Below, piece after piece: positions 56,445-64,000 of a stretch of 64,000 bases of DNA. Every line of letters begins with the position of its first letter. Position 1 is the first letter of the stretch. The stretch comes from Bowmanella pacifica (GTDB taxonomy: Bacteria > Pseudomonadota > Gammaproteobacteria > Enterobacterales > Alteromonadaceae), in contig NZ_BMLS01000007.1 of the NCBI RefSeq assembly GCF_014645355.1, positions 124,001 to 188,000 of the forward strand. Reading direction: 5' to 3'. The position numbers were made by a program, and so were the translations under genes. Under the pieces are notes generated by a model. The model worked only from the letters and a program-made list of their open reading frames with translations. It made no database searches and was not told where the DNA came from.

Positions 56445-57934
56445 TAACCTCCCATCGAACTCAGGGATGCAATCATAGCATTTCTGGTTTGATTTAAGCG
56501 GGCTACTGTCATATCCAGGCCCAGATATTTTTTACGCAAATTTTGCTCAAAATCCATCATCTGCAGATCAAGGCGCTCCCGTTCTGTATAAATTTCTTCT
56601 CGTTGATCTTTGTAGGAGTCTTCCCGCGATCTCAGCAAGCCGCCAAAGGTGGTGTACTCATGCAAATAATCATAGATACGAGTCGCAATGCCACTGTCCG
56701 CATCAGTAAACAACTTGCCCACTTCATCAAAGTGATCAGAAAGCGCATCTTTTAATAAGTCTTCACCAGACCCGATGCCATACTCGTCATTGGCGGTAAT
56801 CTGTAGCTTGCCGTCACGGTCAAAAGACACGCCTAACTGGAACAAGCTGCCCAACTCCGAACCAGGTACACTTGATGCCACAATATTGGCAAGACCGGTG
56901 CGAATATCCCTGGCCATAAAATCCCCTGCCAACGGACCATCTTCTTCCAACTCAGAAGCACCGTACTTGGTCAGGTTTTTCATTTCATCCATCAGGGCAT
57001 TGTAGTTATCAACAAAGTCCCGGACCAGCTTTTCAACCCCGTCGGAATCAAAGCCTATTTTCAGGGTAGATTCTTCAAACACACCATTGGCGTCTTTGCT
57101 GGATAAGGCTTTGGCATCAAAGCTGACGTTTTCAATAACGTTTTCAAACTTGTTGGTACTACTTTCAACTTCAATACCATCAATGGTCGCTTTCGCGTTC
57201 TTCGCTTCATTGCCAGCCGCAGGAGCAAGATAGGTAGCGGTTTCGGAAGAGTCCGTAGTAGACACCCGTTGCAGGTCGGCAATGTCGTCGTTATTCACGA
57301 TCACTAAGTCATTACCTGCACCGGTTTTTTCAGATGTAAACACCAGCTTGGCACCACCATCGGCAGTACCGGTGTTGATAATACTGGCTGTTACGCCGAA
57401 GTTTTCCGATGCGTTATTCACGGCATTACGTAACTGCTGAAGCGTCATACCCGCAGTGACGTTAATATCAAAGCTGTCACTGCCGACTTTAAAGGTCATA
57501 GAACCCGCGGTATTACTCACCACATCGCTACTGGAGGTAAAACCACCACTGGCTGCGCTGGCGGTTTCTAAACGACTGCCGCTGGCAAGCTGAGTGATAG
57601 CAATCTTATAAGAACCGGTTACCGCAGAGTTAGACGCCTCAGCGCTAAAGGCACCGGTATTGGGGCCGTCTTCATCTTCACTGCTGCTGCCACCTGGGTG
57701 GTAGGCCGTGGCAGAACGCTGCCCAAGCTGATTCTCTTTACGCAGGGCATTTACGGTGTCTTTGAAGTCGTCCATCTTTGACTTCAATGCACCTAATCCG
57801 GATATCACGGCCTCAAGCTTCTCTTCTCTTTGATCGAGGCGGTCATACTTTGGCTTGCGCTCTGACTCAAGCAACTGCTTGACCAAATCATCTAGCGCCA
57901 GTCCTGATCCCACACCTAAAGATTGAATAGCCAT
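56444..57934 (-). CDS. fliD: Flagellar filament cap FliD
   Basis: 496 residues. Forms the cap that folds flagellin at the filament tip. N-terminal GVGSGLALDDLVKQLLESERKPKYDRLDQRE and C-terminal LLRSREDSYKDQREEIYTERERL...MDFEQNLRKKYLGLD (landmarks only) are the conserved coiled regions; the middle is Ser/Thr-rich D2/D3. 14 bases after flaG. Confidence 0.95.
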   Translation of the reverse strand: MAIQSLGVGSGLALDDLVKQLLESERKPKYDRLDQREEKLEAVISGLGALKSKMDDFKDTVNALRKENQLGQRSATAYHPGGSSSEDEDGPNTGAFSAEASNSAVTGSYKIAITQLASGSRLETASAASGGFTSSSDVVSNTAGSMTFKVGSDSFDINVTAGMTLQQLRNAVNNASENFGVTASIINTGTADGGAKLVFTSEKTGAGNDLVIVNNDDIADLQRVSTTDSSETATYLAPAAGNEAKNAKATIDGIEVESSTNKFENVIENVSFDAKALSSKDANGVFEESTLKIGFDSDGVEKLVRDFVDNYNALMDEMKNLTKYGASELEEDGPLAGDFMARDIRTGLANIVASSVPGSELGSLFQLGVSFDRDGKLQITANDEYGIGSGEDLLKDALSDHFDEVGKLFTDADSGIATRIYDYLHEYTTFGGLLRSREDSYKDQREEIYTERERLDLQMMDFEQNLRKKYLGLDMTVARLNQTRNAMIASLSSMGG

Positions 57935-57948
57935 GATAAACCTCTTAA

Positions 57949-58374
57949 TTAAACGGCCTTGTTAAACAGTACCCCCACCGCAGCGCCAACGTCGGACTGC
58001 AATTCGCGTATCCGCTCGGCTAGCTTTAACACCTCTTCCGAGGGTATTTGCCGGATAACTGTTCCAGACTCGGGATCCGTTACTCGGATAACAGACCGCT
58101 TACTGTCTTCATCAACAGAAAAACTTAACTGACGATTATGAGCAAAAATAAATTCTTTTACCTGCTCTACCGCCTGTTCAACCTCTTCTTCTCTGATATC
58201 GGCTACGACACCAGTTTCTTGAGTGATATCTGATTGCAGTTTAGATTGCTGCTCACCCGACGGTGTCGCCTCTTTACTATTCTGCCCTTGCTTCTCCAGG
58301 ATATTTTCCCGTGATTGTAGCAAGGCATCAGTTCTAGCAAGACTCTGGCCACCTTGTGAAAAATCTACGTCCAT
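57949..58374 (-). CDS. flaG: FlaG family protein
   Basis: 141 residues. The C-terminal ~80 residues (VEQVKEFIFAHNRQLSFSVDED, then VIRVTDPESGTVIRQIPSEEVLKLAERIREL; landmarks only) match FlaG, which influences filament length in several polar-flagellated species. The N-terminus is Gln-rich and low complexity. First gene of the cap/chaperone/sugar operon. Confidence 0.93.
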   Translation of the reverse strand: MDVDFSQGGQSLARTDALLQSRENILEKQGQNSKEATPSGEQQSKLQSDITQETGVVADIREEEVEQAVEQVKEFIFAHNRQLSFSVDEDSKRSVIRVTDPESGTVIRQIPSEEVLKLAERIRELQSDVGAAVGVLFNKAV

Positions 58375-58436
58375 TTTTCACCTCCACATGCTGAAATAGT
58401 GGCCGCCAACACCCATAGTGTAGCGGCCTCTACTTA

Positions 58437-59273
58437 TTATCCCAACAGTGACAATGCTGACTGAGGGCGTTGATTCGCCTGGCTCAGTACAGACAAGGAC
58501 GCCTGCTGAACAATCTGGTTACGTGTCAGCTCAGCCGTTTCTGTCGCAAAGTCAGTATCCCGAATCCGAGAACGCGCACCGGCAATGTTCTCAGAAATGT
58601 TGCTCAGGTTACGGATAGTTGACTGGAAGCGGTTTTGCAACGCACCCAGGTCAGCTCGCACGCCACCGATAGCAGAAATAGCATCATCGATAGTGCCCAA
58701 CGCTTTGGACGCATCGCCCACGGTTTTAACCGACGTTTGTGCCAAGCCCAGACCTGTCGCACTAAAGCCGTTTACACCCAGATTGGTTGAAGACAGGTTA
58801 ACCGAGATAGTCTGACCCGCATTCGCACCTACCAAAAACGCTGCAGAGTAATCACCTTGCAACAGGTTTACACCAGCGAACTGCGTGGTAGTGGCAATAC
58901 GTGAAATTTCCGCTTTTAACGCAGACACTTCTTTTTGCAACGCAGCACGGTCAGCAGAACCGTTAATACCGTTTTGTGACTGCACCGCCAACTGACGAAT
59001 ACGCTGCAGCGATGTGGTGATCTCAGACAGTGCACCTTCTGCAGTTTGAGTCAAAGAAATGGCATCGTTGGCATTTCTTACCGCCTGGTTAAGGCCTTGT
59101 ACCTGCGCAGTCATACGATCTGAAATCTGCAGACCGGCCGCATCATCAGCCGCCCTGTTGATTCTGAAACCAGAAGAGAGTCGCTCAAAGGACACTGAAA
59201 GTGCATTACCTGAATTAAACAACTGCCTTTGGGCGTTCAATGATGACACGTTGGTGTTTACATATAGAGTCAT
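58437..59273 (-). CDS. Flagellin, type A copy 1
   Basis: 278 residues of D0/D1 only, like Shewanella-type short flagellins. [37 protein letters not shown] and [21 protein letters not shown] are conserved (landmarks). It pairs with the flagellin at 62293 (same length and sequence type). It has a clear sigma-28 promoter and AGGAGGT 6 bases before the start. Nearest to flaG; likely substrate for nonulosonate modification (inference). Confidence 0.95.
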   Translation of the reverse strand: MTLYVNTNVSSLNAQRQLFNSGNALSVSFERLSSGFRINRAADDAAGLQISDRMTAQVQGLNQAVRNANDAISLTQTAEGALSEITTSLQRIRQLAVQSQNGINGSADRAALQKEVSALKAEISRIATTTQFAGVNLLQGDYSAAFLVGANAGQTISVNLSSTNLGVNGFSATGLGLAQTSVKTVGDASKALGTIDDAISAIGGVRADLGALQNRFQSTIRNLSNISENIAGARSRIRDTDFATETAELTRNQIVQQASLSVLSQANQRPQSALSLLG

Positions 59274-59297
59274 AAAGATACCTCCTGAGAATTTATC

Positions 59298-59315
59298 CTG
59301 GTACCCTCATACCAG
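59298..59315 (-). promoter_or_regulatory. Leader hairpin just upstream of the flagellin SD
   Basis: 6-bp perfect stem (CTGGTA ... TACCAG, loop TGAGGG) in the 5' leader of the 58437 flagellin, followed by two GGA triplets, one of them in the SD. Arrangement compatible with CsrA control; not proven. Confidence 0.4.
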
Positions 59316-59413
59316 AGTAAATTCGCCTCATTTCAACCCATTACTGGGCTGCCTCATGATTGAACATTGACGCCGGGTCAAAATTCAAAACTTAAAATAC
59401 CCCTCAACTCTAG

Positions 59414-59440
59414 GTATCGGCCAACCTTTGAGACTCTTTA
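59414..59440 (-). promoter_or_regulatory. Sigma-28 (FliA) promoter for flagellin 58437
   Basis: On the minus strand TAAAGAGT, 11 bases, GCCGATAC, very near the consensus TAAAGTTT-N11-GCCGATAA. It predicts a leader of roughly 130 bases. Confidence 0.85.
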
Positions 59441-60001
59441 GGATTTTTTTTGAATTTTTTTCAAAATAATCACAACACACTGATTTAAAAGAATTTTAAA
59501 GCTAGAAAAGATCTGCATCTGTACGCTACAGCAAAGAGCATTTTTGACTTGGAGGCAGGATTGAGATAGAAAGCGCGTCAGTAAACCAGCACAAAGCGTT
59601 CAGCCTATTCTCAGCGGTGAACTCAAGCAGCCAAGAACTTGGCATGAATAGTGCTAAAAGATTTAAGTATGTGAAGACATCAGGATATAGATGTTTGTGA
59701 CAGGTCTGTCTTATTGACCGTCATAAAAAAGCCGGGTCAGATGACCCGGCCAACTTGCTCAAGTTAGGAGAACGAGCAAATTCGGTTTCGGTCCGACTGC
59801 GGGTTAGAGAATGCAAACTGGCCTCTCAACCAAAACTACACTCTCAGTCCGTCAGTCGGCGTTTTCTTCCTTCCCCCCCAGAGCCCTGGGGGGAGACTTA
59901 TCCAGACGAGTCTGCATAAGTCTTCTGGTTGGCAGCCTTCAGGCTACCAGGGTCGGCCTCTCATTTCCTACCCTCTCAAACTCATTATCTTTGTATGGCG
60001 A
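59441..60001. other. Structured intergenic region between flagellin genes
   Basis: The gap from 59274 to 60001 holds no gene. Besides the promoter and terminator listed separately, it contains two stems downstream of the 60002 flagellin: an 8-bp GC stem at about 59873-59894 and a ~13-bp stem with one mismatch (AGACTTAT...ATAAGTCT) near 59894-59925. A 15-base string ctacactctcagtcc (59838-59852) is shared with the leader of the 62293 flagellin at about 63139-63153. The part 59450-59700 shows nothing clear. Confidence 0.5.
59725..59750 (-). terminator. Terminator downstream of flagellin 60002
   Basis: 9-bp GC stem (59731-59739 with 59742-59750, 2-base loop) followed on the minus strand by T6 (59725-59730). 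It gives the flagellin mRNA a long 3' tail of about 250 bases. Confidence 0.85.
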
Positions 60002-60835
60002 TTAACCTTGTAACAACTGCAGTGCCGACTGCGGTCTTTGGTTTGCTTGCCCCAACACTGTGGTACTGGCCTGCTGAATAATCTGCCAACGGGTCAGTTC
60101 TGCCGTTTCGACGGCAAAGTCTGTATCACGGATGCGCGATCTTGCCGCTGCGACGTTTTCTGAGATATTACTCAGGTTGCGAATCGTTGACTGAAAACGG
60201 TTCTGAATAGCACCTAAGTCAGCACGCTCTCCACCGATAATGGAAATAGCCATATCTACCGCCCCCAGGGCCCGAGATGCCTCCGCGGCGGTGGCAACCG
60301 ATATATCATTGCCAGCACCAAATAACCCAGTGGGGGTGAAACCGCCAGGACGTGAGATATTCACGCTAATAGTTTGGCCGGCATTGGCGCCTACCAGGAA
60401 TACCGCGGAATAAGTGCCATCCAGGATATTGACGCCACCAAATTGCGAGGTAATAGCAATACGGCTGATCTCTTGCTTAAGGGCCGAGACTTCTTTTTGC
60501 AGTGCCAGTCGGTCAGCCGAGCTGTTAATACCGTTTTGTGACTGTACCGCCAGTACTCGGATACGCTGCAGTGCAGTGGTAATTTCCTGCATAGCACCTT
60601 CAGCAGTCTGTGCCAGTGAAATCCCATCATTGGCGTTGCGCACGGCCATATTCAGGCCCATGATCTGTGATGTCATTCGGTCCGATATCTGCAAACCCGC
60701 CGCATCATCCTTGGCGCTGTTAATTCTGAAACCTGAAGACAAACGCTCAAAAGCGGTATTCAGATTCGTACTAGAGGTAAACAATTGCCTGGTGGCATTT
60801 AACGACGATACGTTAGTACTTACATACAAACTCAT
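60002..60835 (-). CDS. Flagellin, type B copy 1
   Basis: 277 residues, D0/D1 only. Nearly identical to the flagellin at 61090 (11 differences counted by eye). Type B differs from type A by [29 protein letters not shown], a Pro/Gly-rich centre (SRPGGFTPTGLFGAGND) and Trp instead of Asn in ELTRWQIIQQ. RBS AGGAGA 6-7 bases before the ATG. Its sigma-28 site is weak: only a GCCGAGTA-like -10 is seen. Confidence 0.94.
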   Translation of the reverse strand: MSLYVSTNVSSLNATRQLFTSSTNLNTAFERLSSGFRINSAKDDAAGLQISDRMTSQIMGLNMAVRNANDGISLAQTAEGAMQEITTALQRIRVLAVQSQNGINSSADRLALQKEVSALKQEISRIAITSQFGGVNILDGTYSAVFLVGANAGQTISVNISRPGGFTPTGLFGAGNDISVATAAEASRALGAVDMAISIIGGERADLGAIQNRFQSTIRNLSNISENVAAARSRIRDTDFAVETAELTRWQIIQQASTTVLGQANQRPQSALQLLQG

Positions 60836-60902
60836 GATTCTCTCCTAACTTTAACGCCTGATATTGTTGTTTTTATACTCGGCTTTTTTACTTAAAAATG
60901 TT

Positions 60903-60918
60903 TGGCACGCTATGTGCT
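60903..60918 (+). promoter_or_regulatory. Sigma-54-like promoter, rightward
   Basis: TGGCACGCTATGTGCT: GG and GC are separated by exactly 10 bases, as in the -24/-12 consensus TGGCACG-N4-TTGCW with one mismatch in the -12 box. It points right, against the flagellins, towards the 3' end of the 61090 gene. GCAC...GTGC is also an inverted repeat, so it could be an operator for flagellin 60002. Confidence 0.45.
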
Positions 60919-61038
60919 TTAATTTCTACGTAGTCAGGAAACTGACTCATGGTTTGCAGGTCCCTCAACCTGTAAAGCATGTGAGTGAGCGAAAGCTCTG
61001 GCCGTTCTGACAGGTTTGATGGCCTACCTCAAACCTCT

Positions 61039-61056
61039 CACTACCTCCTGGCATCG
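61039..61056 (-). repeat. Shared 18-base 3'-flank motif, copy 1
   Basis: cactacctcctggcatcg on the plus strand; on the flagellin strand it reads ...CCAGGAGGTAGTG, 34 bases after the stop of flagellin 61090. Identical to 62258-62275. Confidence 0.75.
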
Positions 61057-61089
61057 AGCCTGTCAGTCGGCCACTATCCAATCCACCTC

Positions 61090-61923
61090 TTATCCTTGCA
61101 ATAACTGCAACGCTGACTGCGGTCTTTGATTGGCTTGACCTAATACCGTGGTACTGGCTTGCTGAATAATCTGCCAGCGGGTCAGTTCTGCCGTTTCAAC
61201 GGCAAAGTCTGTATCACGGATACGTGATCTTGCCGCCGATACGTTTTCTGAGATGTTGCTCAGGTTACGAATGGTTGACTGAAAGCGGTTTTGAATGGCA
61301 CCCAAATCAGCTCGCTCCCCACCGATAGTGGAAATAGCCAGGTCGACCAAGCTTAATGCCCTTGAAGCATCTGCGGCACTGGCAACAGAGACATCATTAC
61401 CGGCACCAAATAACCCTGTGGGTGTAAAACCCCCTGGACGCGAAATATTCACGCTGATGGTTTGGCCGGCGTTGGCGCCAACCAGGAACACCGCGGAATA
61501 GGTGCCATCAAGGATATTCACGCCACCAAATTGCGAGGTGATGGCGATCCGGCTGATTTCTTGTTTAAGGGCTGAGACCTCTTTTTGCAGCGCCAATCGG
61601 TCTGCCGAGCTGTTAATGCCGTTTTGCGACTGAACAGCTAGCACCCGGATACGCTGCAGCGCGGTAGTAATCTCCTGCATAGCACCTTCAGCGGTTTGCG
61701 CCAGGGATATGCCGTCGTTAGCATTACGTACCGCCATGTTTAAACCCATGACCTGAGACGTCATACGATCAGAGATTTGCAAACCTGCCGCATCATCTTT
61801 TGCGCTATTAATCCGAAAGCCGGAAGACAAGCGTTCAAACGCGGTGTTCAGATTCATATTTGACGTGAACAACTGCCTGGTCGCATTCAACGACGAGACG
61901 TTGGTGCTTACATAAAGACTCAT
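61090..61923 (-). CDS. Flagellin, type B copy 2
   Basis: 277 residues, about 96% identical to the flagellin at 60002; differences cluster at 22-23 and between residues ~178 and 200. Same Trp in ELTRWQIIQQ. AGGAGA lies 6 bases before the ATG, in a GTTAGGAGA context shared with the 60002 gene. Sigma-28-like promoter at 62072-62099. Confidence 0.94.
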   Translation of the reverse strand: MSLYVSTNVSSLNATRQLFTSNMNLNTAFERLSSGFRINSAKDDAAGLQISDRMTSQVMGLNMAVRNANDGISLAQTAEGAMQEITTALQRIRVLAVQSQNGINSSADRLALQKEVSALKQEISRIAITSQFGGVNILDGTYSAVFLVGANAGQTISVNISRPGGFTPTGLFGAGNDVSVASAADASRALSLVDLAISTIGGERADLGAIQNRFQSTIRNLSNISENVSAARSRIRDTDFAVETAELTRWQIIQQASTTVLGQANQRPQSALQLLQG

Positions 61924-62071
61924 GTTTTTCTCCTAACTTGATAAATTTTCGAGCCAGACTTGTTGTTTTTATTAGTTATCTGGCTACAGACAAACCTATG
62001 TTATTGTTTTTATTGGCTTGTCTTGCATCTGAGCTGTTTTTTATTTTTATTACTCAGTGCTTACGCTTAAG

Positions 62072-62099
62072 TTATCGAGCAAAACGGACAAAAACTTTA
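62072..62099 (-). promoter_or_regulatory. Sigma-28-like promoter for flagellin 61090
   Basis: TAAAGTTT then 12 bases then CTCGATAA on the minus strand; one base longer than the ideal spacing but an exact -35 box. Confidence 0.65.
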
Positions 62100-62178
62100 G
62101 GAAAAAATGCAGAAATAACGAAACTCCCAAAAAATAATATATTTTTCAGGATGTTACAGATTTTCAGAAGGGGAAACA

Positions 62179-62198
62179 GACCGGGGTTTCCCCCGGTC
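62179..62198 (-). terminator. Terminator downstream of flagellin 62293
   Basis: 8-bp GC stem (62179-62186 with 62191-62198) with a GAAA loop on the minus strand and a TGTTTCCCCTTC tail. The U-tract is imperfect. Confidence 0.6.
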
Positions 62199-62236
62199 AA
62201 ATCGCTCTACGTTAGGAGAGAGTGAGCGAAATCATG

Positions 62237-62283
62237 TATTGAACCCAGGCCCATCGACACTACCTCCTGGCATCGGTTCAATA
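62237..62283 (-). repeat. Long hairpin after flagellin 62293
   Basis: 10-bp perfect arms gtattgaacc (62237-62246) and ggttcaatac (62274-62283), with an inner ccagg/cctgg pair. The loop contains the shared motif (62258-62275) and AGGAGGT on the flagellin strand. Begins about 10 bases past the stop codon. Confidence 0.7.
62258..62275 (-). repeat. Shared 18-base 3'-flank motif, copy 2
   Basis: Identical to 61039-61056; here it lies inside the loop of the 62237-62283 hairpin, 18 bases after the stop of flagellin 62293. Confidence 0.75.
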
Positions 62284-62292
62284 CTTATCTGC

Positions 62293-63129
62293 TTATCCCA
62301 ACAACTGCAGTGCAGCCTGAGGACGCTGATTAGCCTGCGACAGTACAGTGGTACTCGCCTGCTGGATAATCTGGTTACGCGTCAGTTCAGCGGTCTCTGT
62401 TGCAAAGTCAGTATCGCGAATCCGTGAACGGGCACCCGATACGTTCTCTGAGATGTTGCTTAGGTTACGAATCGTTGACTGGAAGCGGTTTTGCAGCGCA
62501 CCCAGGTCGGCACGAATACCACCAATTGCAGAGATGGCCTCATCAATAGTGCCCAGGGCAGTAGATGCACCACCAATAGTTGCCACGCTAGTCGTAGCCA
62601 GACCTAAGCCTGTAGCACTGAATCCGTCGATACCCAGCTTATTGGCAGACAGGTTAACAGAGATAGTCTGTCCAGCATTTGCGCCAACCAGGAATGCTGC
62701 TGAGTAACCGCCTTTGAGCAGATCGACACCGGCAAATTGCGTGGTAGTGGCAATACGGGAAATTTCAGACTTCAGCGCAGACACTTCTTTTTGCAGTGCC
62801 GCACGGTCAGCAGAGCTGTTAATACCGTTTTGTGATTGCACCGCCAGGACACGGATACGCTGCAAAGACGTAGTAATTTCCTGCAAGGCACCTTCAGCAG
62901 TCTGCGTCAGTGAAATCGCGTCGTTAGCGTTACGTACAGCCTGGTTTAAACCTTGAACCTGTGAGGTCATACGATCAGTGATCTGCAGACCTGCGGCATC
63001 ATCGGCGGCACGGTTAATACGGAAGCCGGAGGACAGACGCTCGAATGAAACATTCAATGCTGTTCCGGAGTTGAACAATTGACGTTGCGCATTGATAGAC
63101 GAAACGTTGGTGTTAACGTATAAGGACAT
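62293..63129 (-). CDS. Flagellin, type A copy 2
   Basis: 278 residues, same type as the 58437 flagellin ([40 protein letters not shown]). D0/D1 only; the centre differs modestly ([22 protein letters not shown]). AGGAGAGG lies 4-5 bases before the ATG. A strong sigma-28 promoter gives a ~115-base leader with a GC hairpin. Probably a major filament subunit. Confidence 0.95.
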   Translation of the reverse strand: MSLYVNTNVSSINAQRQLFNSGTALNVSFERLSSGFRINRAADDAAGLQITDRMTSQVQGLNQAVRNANDAISLTQTAEGALQEITTSLQRIRVLAVQSQNGINSSADRAALQKEVSALKSEISRIATTTQFAGVDLLKGGYSAAFLVGANAGQTISVNLSANKLGIDGFSATGLGLATTSVATIGGASTALGTIDEAISAIGGIRADLGALQNRFQSTIRNLSNISENVSGARSRIRDTDFATETAELTRNQIIQQASTTVLSQANQRPQAALQLLG

Positions 63130-63251
63130 AAACCTCTCCTACACTCTCAGTCCAGCAGTCGCTGGCATCCGGCTCACGCCGAAGGTTAAAAACACTTTAA
63201 GAACAATAACTTTGGTTAAAAAGTTAGTGTTACTGGCTCTCTCGCTTAAGG

Positions 63252-63278
63252 TTATCGACGCCCCGGCAAACTCCTTTA
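63252..63278 (-). promoter_or_regulatory. Sigma-28 (FliA) promoter for flagellin 62293
   Basis: TAAAGGAG, 11 bases, GTCGATAA on the minus strand, matching the FliA consensus in the TAAA and CGATAA cores with exact spacing. Confidence 0.85.
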
Positions 63279-63387
63279 GAAAAATTTTGCCTCCCCGGCA
63301 AAAAAGCGGAAAAAACTTGCCGCCTTTGCATTCTTAAAGAACTTGCGTTTCAATGACTTTCTCGAAAATTCGGCTCAGAAAAGAAAA

Positions 63388-64000
63388 ATGCACGAACAGT
63401 GGCAATCATGTGTATGGCAGCGTGGTCAACACAACGCGTTTACGGATTTATGTGAATTCAACGGCATGTTGGTGTGTAGTTTCAGAGAAGCAACCAACCA
63501 TATCAGTGCCGATGGTGTTATTCGGCTGCTATATCTGGATATGCAAGGCAAGCTTATTCGCCATCAGCAGGTCAAGCTGCCTGGGGCGGATCTTCGTGAT
63601 CCCAAATTATCGGTAACACCGGACGGAAAGCTATTATTGCTGGCCTATGCCAAGGTGTATAACGGCCACCAGGATCCTGTCTATCGCCAGGCCTACACCT
63701 GGCTGACACAAGACGGTCAAAGCTGGTCATCCCCCAAACAACTGGGTGATAAAAACTGGTGGTTGTGGCGTCTGCGCTGGCACAAAGACAAGGCTTATGG
63801 TGTGGCTTATAACCGCGAAGCACAAAATACCAGGCTATATGCCGGCCTTCCGCGTCGAACTTTTGAATGTGTTGAACCGCAGCTTTTTAGCCTGAAGAAG
63901 CAAGGTAAAGGATACCCAAACGAGAGTGATCTGCATTTTAGTGCAGATGGCACAGCGCAGGTTTTATTGCGCCGGGATGCAGACAGCTGCACCGCTCAGC
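63388..64000 (+). CDS. Sialidase-like (BNR) protein, 3' end cut by window
   Basis: 204 codons visible from the ATG at 63388, open to the right edge. Reads MHEQWQSCVWQRGQ, then LVCSFREATNH, DPKLSVTPDGKLLL, YTWLTQDGQSWSSP, and YPNESDLHFSADGTAQVLLRR. FREA..H, the Asp-box-like TQDGQSW and the ESD.HF.DG string recall sialidase/BNR beta-propellers (GH33-like). No signal peptide is visible, so it is perhaps cytosolic. Starts ~110 bases behind the flagellin promoter on the opposite strand. Function inferred from motifs only. Confidence 0.6.
   Translation, partial: MHEQWQSCVWQRGQHNAFTDLCEFNGMLVCSFREATNHISADGVIRLLYLDMQGKLIRHQQVKLPGADLRDPKLSVTPDGKLLLLAYAKVYNGHQDPVYRQAYTWLTQDGQSWSSPKQLGDKNWWLWRLRWHKDKAYGVAYNREAQNTRLYAGLPRRTFECVEPQLFSLKKQGKGYPNESDLHFSADGTAQVLLRRDADSCTAQ

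Larger units (their letters stand above)
61924..62292. other. Intergenic region between flagellins 61090 and 62293
   Basis: 369 bases with no convincing gene. It holds the sigma-28-like promoter of 61090, the terminator at 62179-62198, a long hairpin at 62237-62283 with AGGAGGT in its loop, and a 15-codon minus-strand reading frame (62207-62254) 8 bases after that SD-like string. The plus-strand frame 61938-62225 is not supported. Confidence 0.55.

Noticed and set aside
61938-62225. 95-codon plus-strand frame with a hydrophobic N-terminus
   Set aside because: Covers the sigma-28-like promoter and terminator of the flagellins; no RBS or family match. AT-rich sequence explains the hydrophobic stretch.
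58437-63129. Flagellin array as a CRISPR or tandem mobile repeat
   Set aside because: The repeats are full coding genes with conserved D0/D1 regions and own promoters; there are no short direct repeats with spacers and no transposase.
63353-63616. 87-codon plus-strand frame
   Set aside because: Overlaps the sialidase-like frame (63388 onward) in another frame; the latter is open to the window edge and has motif content.
1-64000. tRNA or rRNA genes
   Set aside because: None recognised on either strand by eye in the intergenic gaps, which are mostly shorter than 150 bases.

Overview
The window looks like a chromosomal segment of a marine gammaproteobacterium of the Alteromonadales (Alteromonas/Aestuariibacter/Lacimicrobium-like; genus is inference). 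The evidence is E. coli-type gene order (serB divergent from the ytjB side; nadB divergent from rpoE-rseABC-lepA-lepB-rnc-era; sdhE-ygfX divergent from ygfZ; prfB-lysS), short D0/D1-only flagellins of the Shewanella/Alteromonas type, an FlrA/FleQ master regulator, and a base composition near 48-50% GC by eye.

Layout: 1-26.2 kb is mostly housekeeping. It holds a 5'-truncated PilZ protein, arfA with its built-in terminator, an alpha/beta hydrolase, serB, a CoA transferase, ytjB, tatD, pdxH, era, rnc, lepB, lepA, rseC, rseB, rseA, rpoE (with a sigma-E autoregulatory promoter), nadB, a MaoC-like protein, ygfX, sdhE, ygfZ, slyD, lysS, prfB (programmed frameshift), a CBS protein, zntB, an FMN reductase and flrA. 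26.6-42.0 kb is a mostly rightward sugar locus: a KdsD/KpsF-like isomerase, an orphan flagellin-like gene (leftward), a glycosyltransferase, the tight operon pseF-pseG-pseI-licD-ATPgrasp-HAD, and then an AT-rich cassette (about 35.2-44.3 kb). The cassette holds GSCFA, a methyltransferase, a PhyH oxygenase, a second CMP-nonulosonate synthetase, a CBS-NeuB-SAF-TIM-barrel fusion and a sialyltransferase-like protein. These converge on leftward genes: a CBS-methyltransferase fusion and a GT4 (still AT-rich), fcl, gmd, two GT2 enzymes, a TagD-like cytidylyltransferase, a GT9-like enzyme, pseC, pseB, a double-length Maf protein, a FliT-like chaperone, fliS, fliD and flaG. Four tandem flagellins follow, in two paralogous pairs, and the window ends in a rightward sialidase-like gene cut by the edge.

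How it fits together: flaG-fliD-fliS-fliT-maf-pseB-pseC-GT9 are packed as one probable operon, so filament cap/chaperone genes and sugar synthesis are physically coupled. PseB/C/G/I/F would make CMP-pseudaminic acid (PseH is not seen) and Maf would attach it to flagellin. The AT-rich cassette adds a second nonulosonate branch plus tailoring enzymes. TagD-like and LicD-like proteins together suggest a phospho-alditol decoration; gmd-fcl supplies GDP-fucose. The most unusual items are the 750-residue CBS-NeuB-SAF-TIM fusion with its adjacent CMP-synthetase and sialyltransferase-like partner, the CBS-methyltransferase fusion, the LicD/TagD pairing, the duplicated Maf N-terminus, and structured elements (including a sigma-54-like promoter on the antisense strand) between the flagellin genes. 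All functional calls are from reading motifs; no database search was run.
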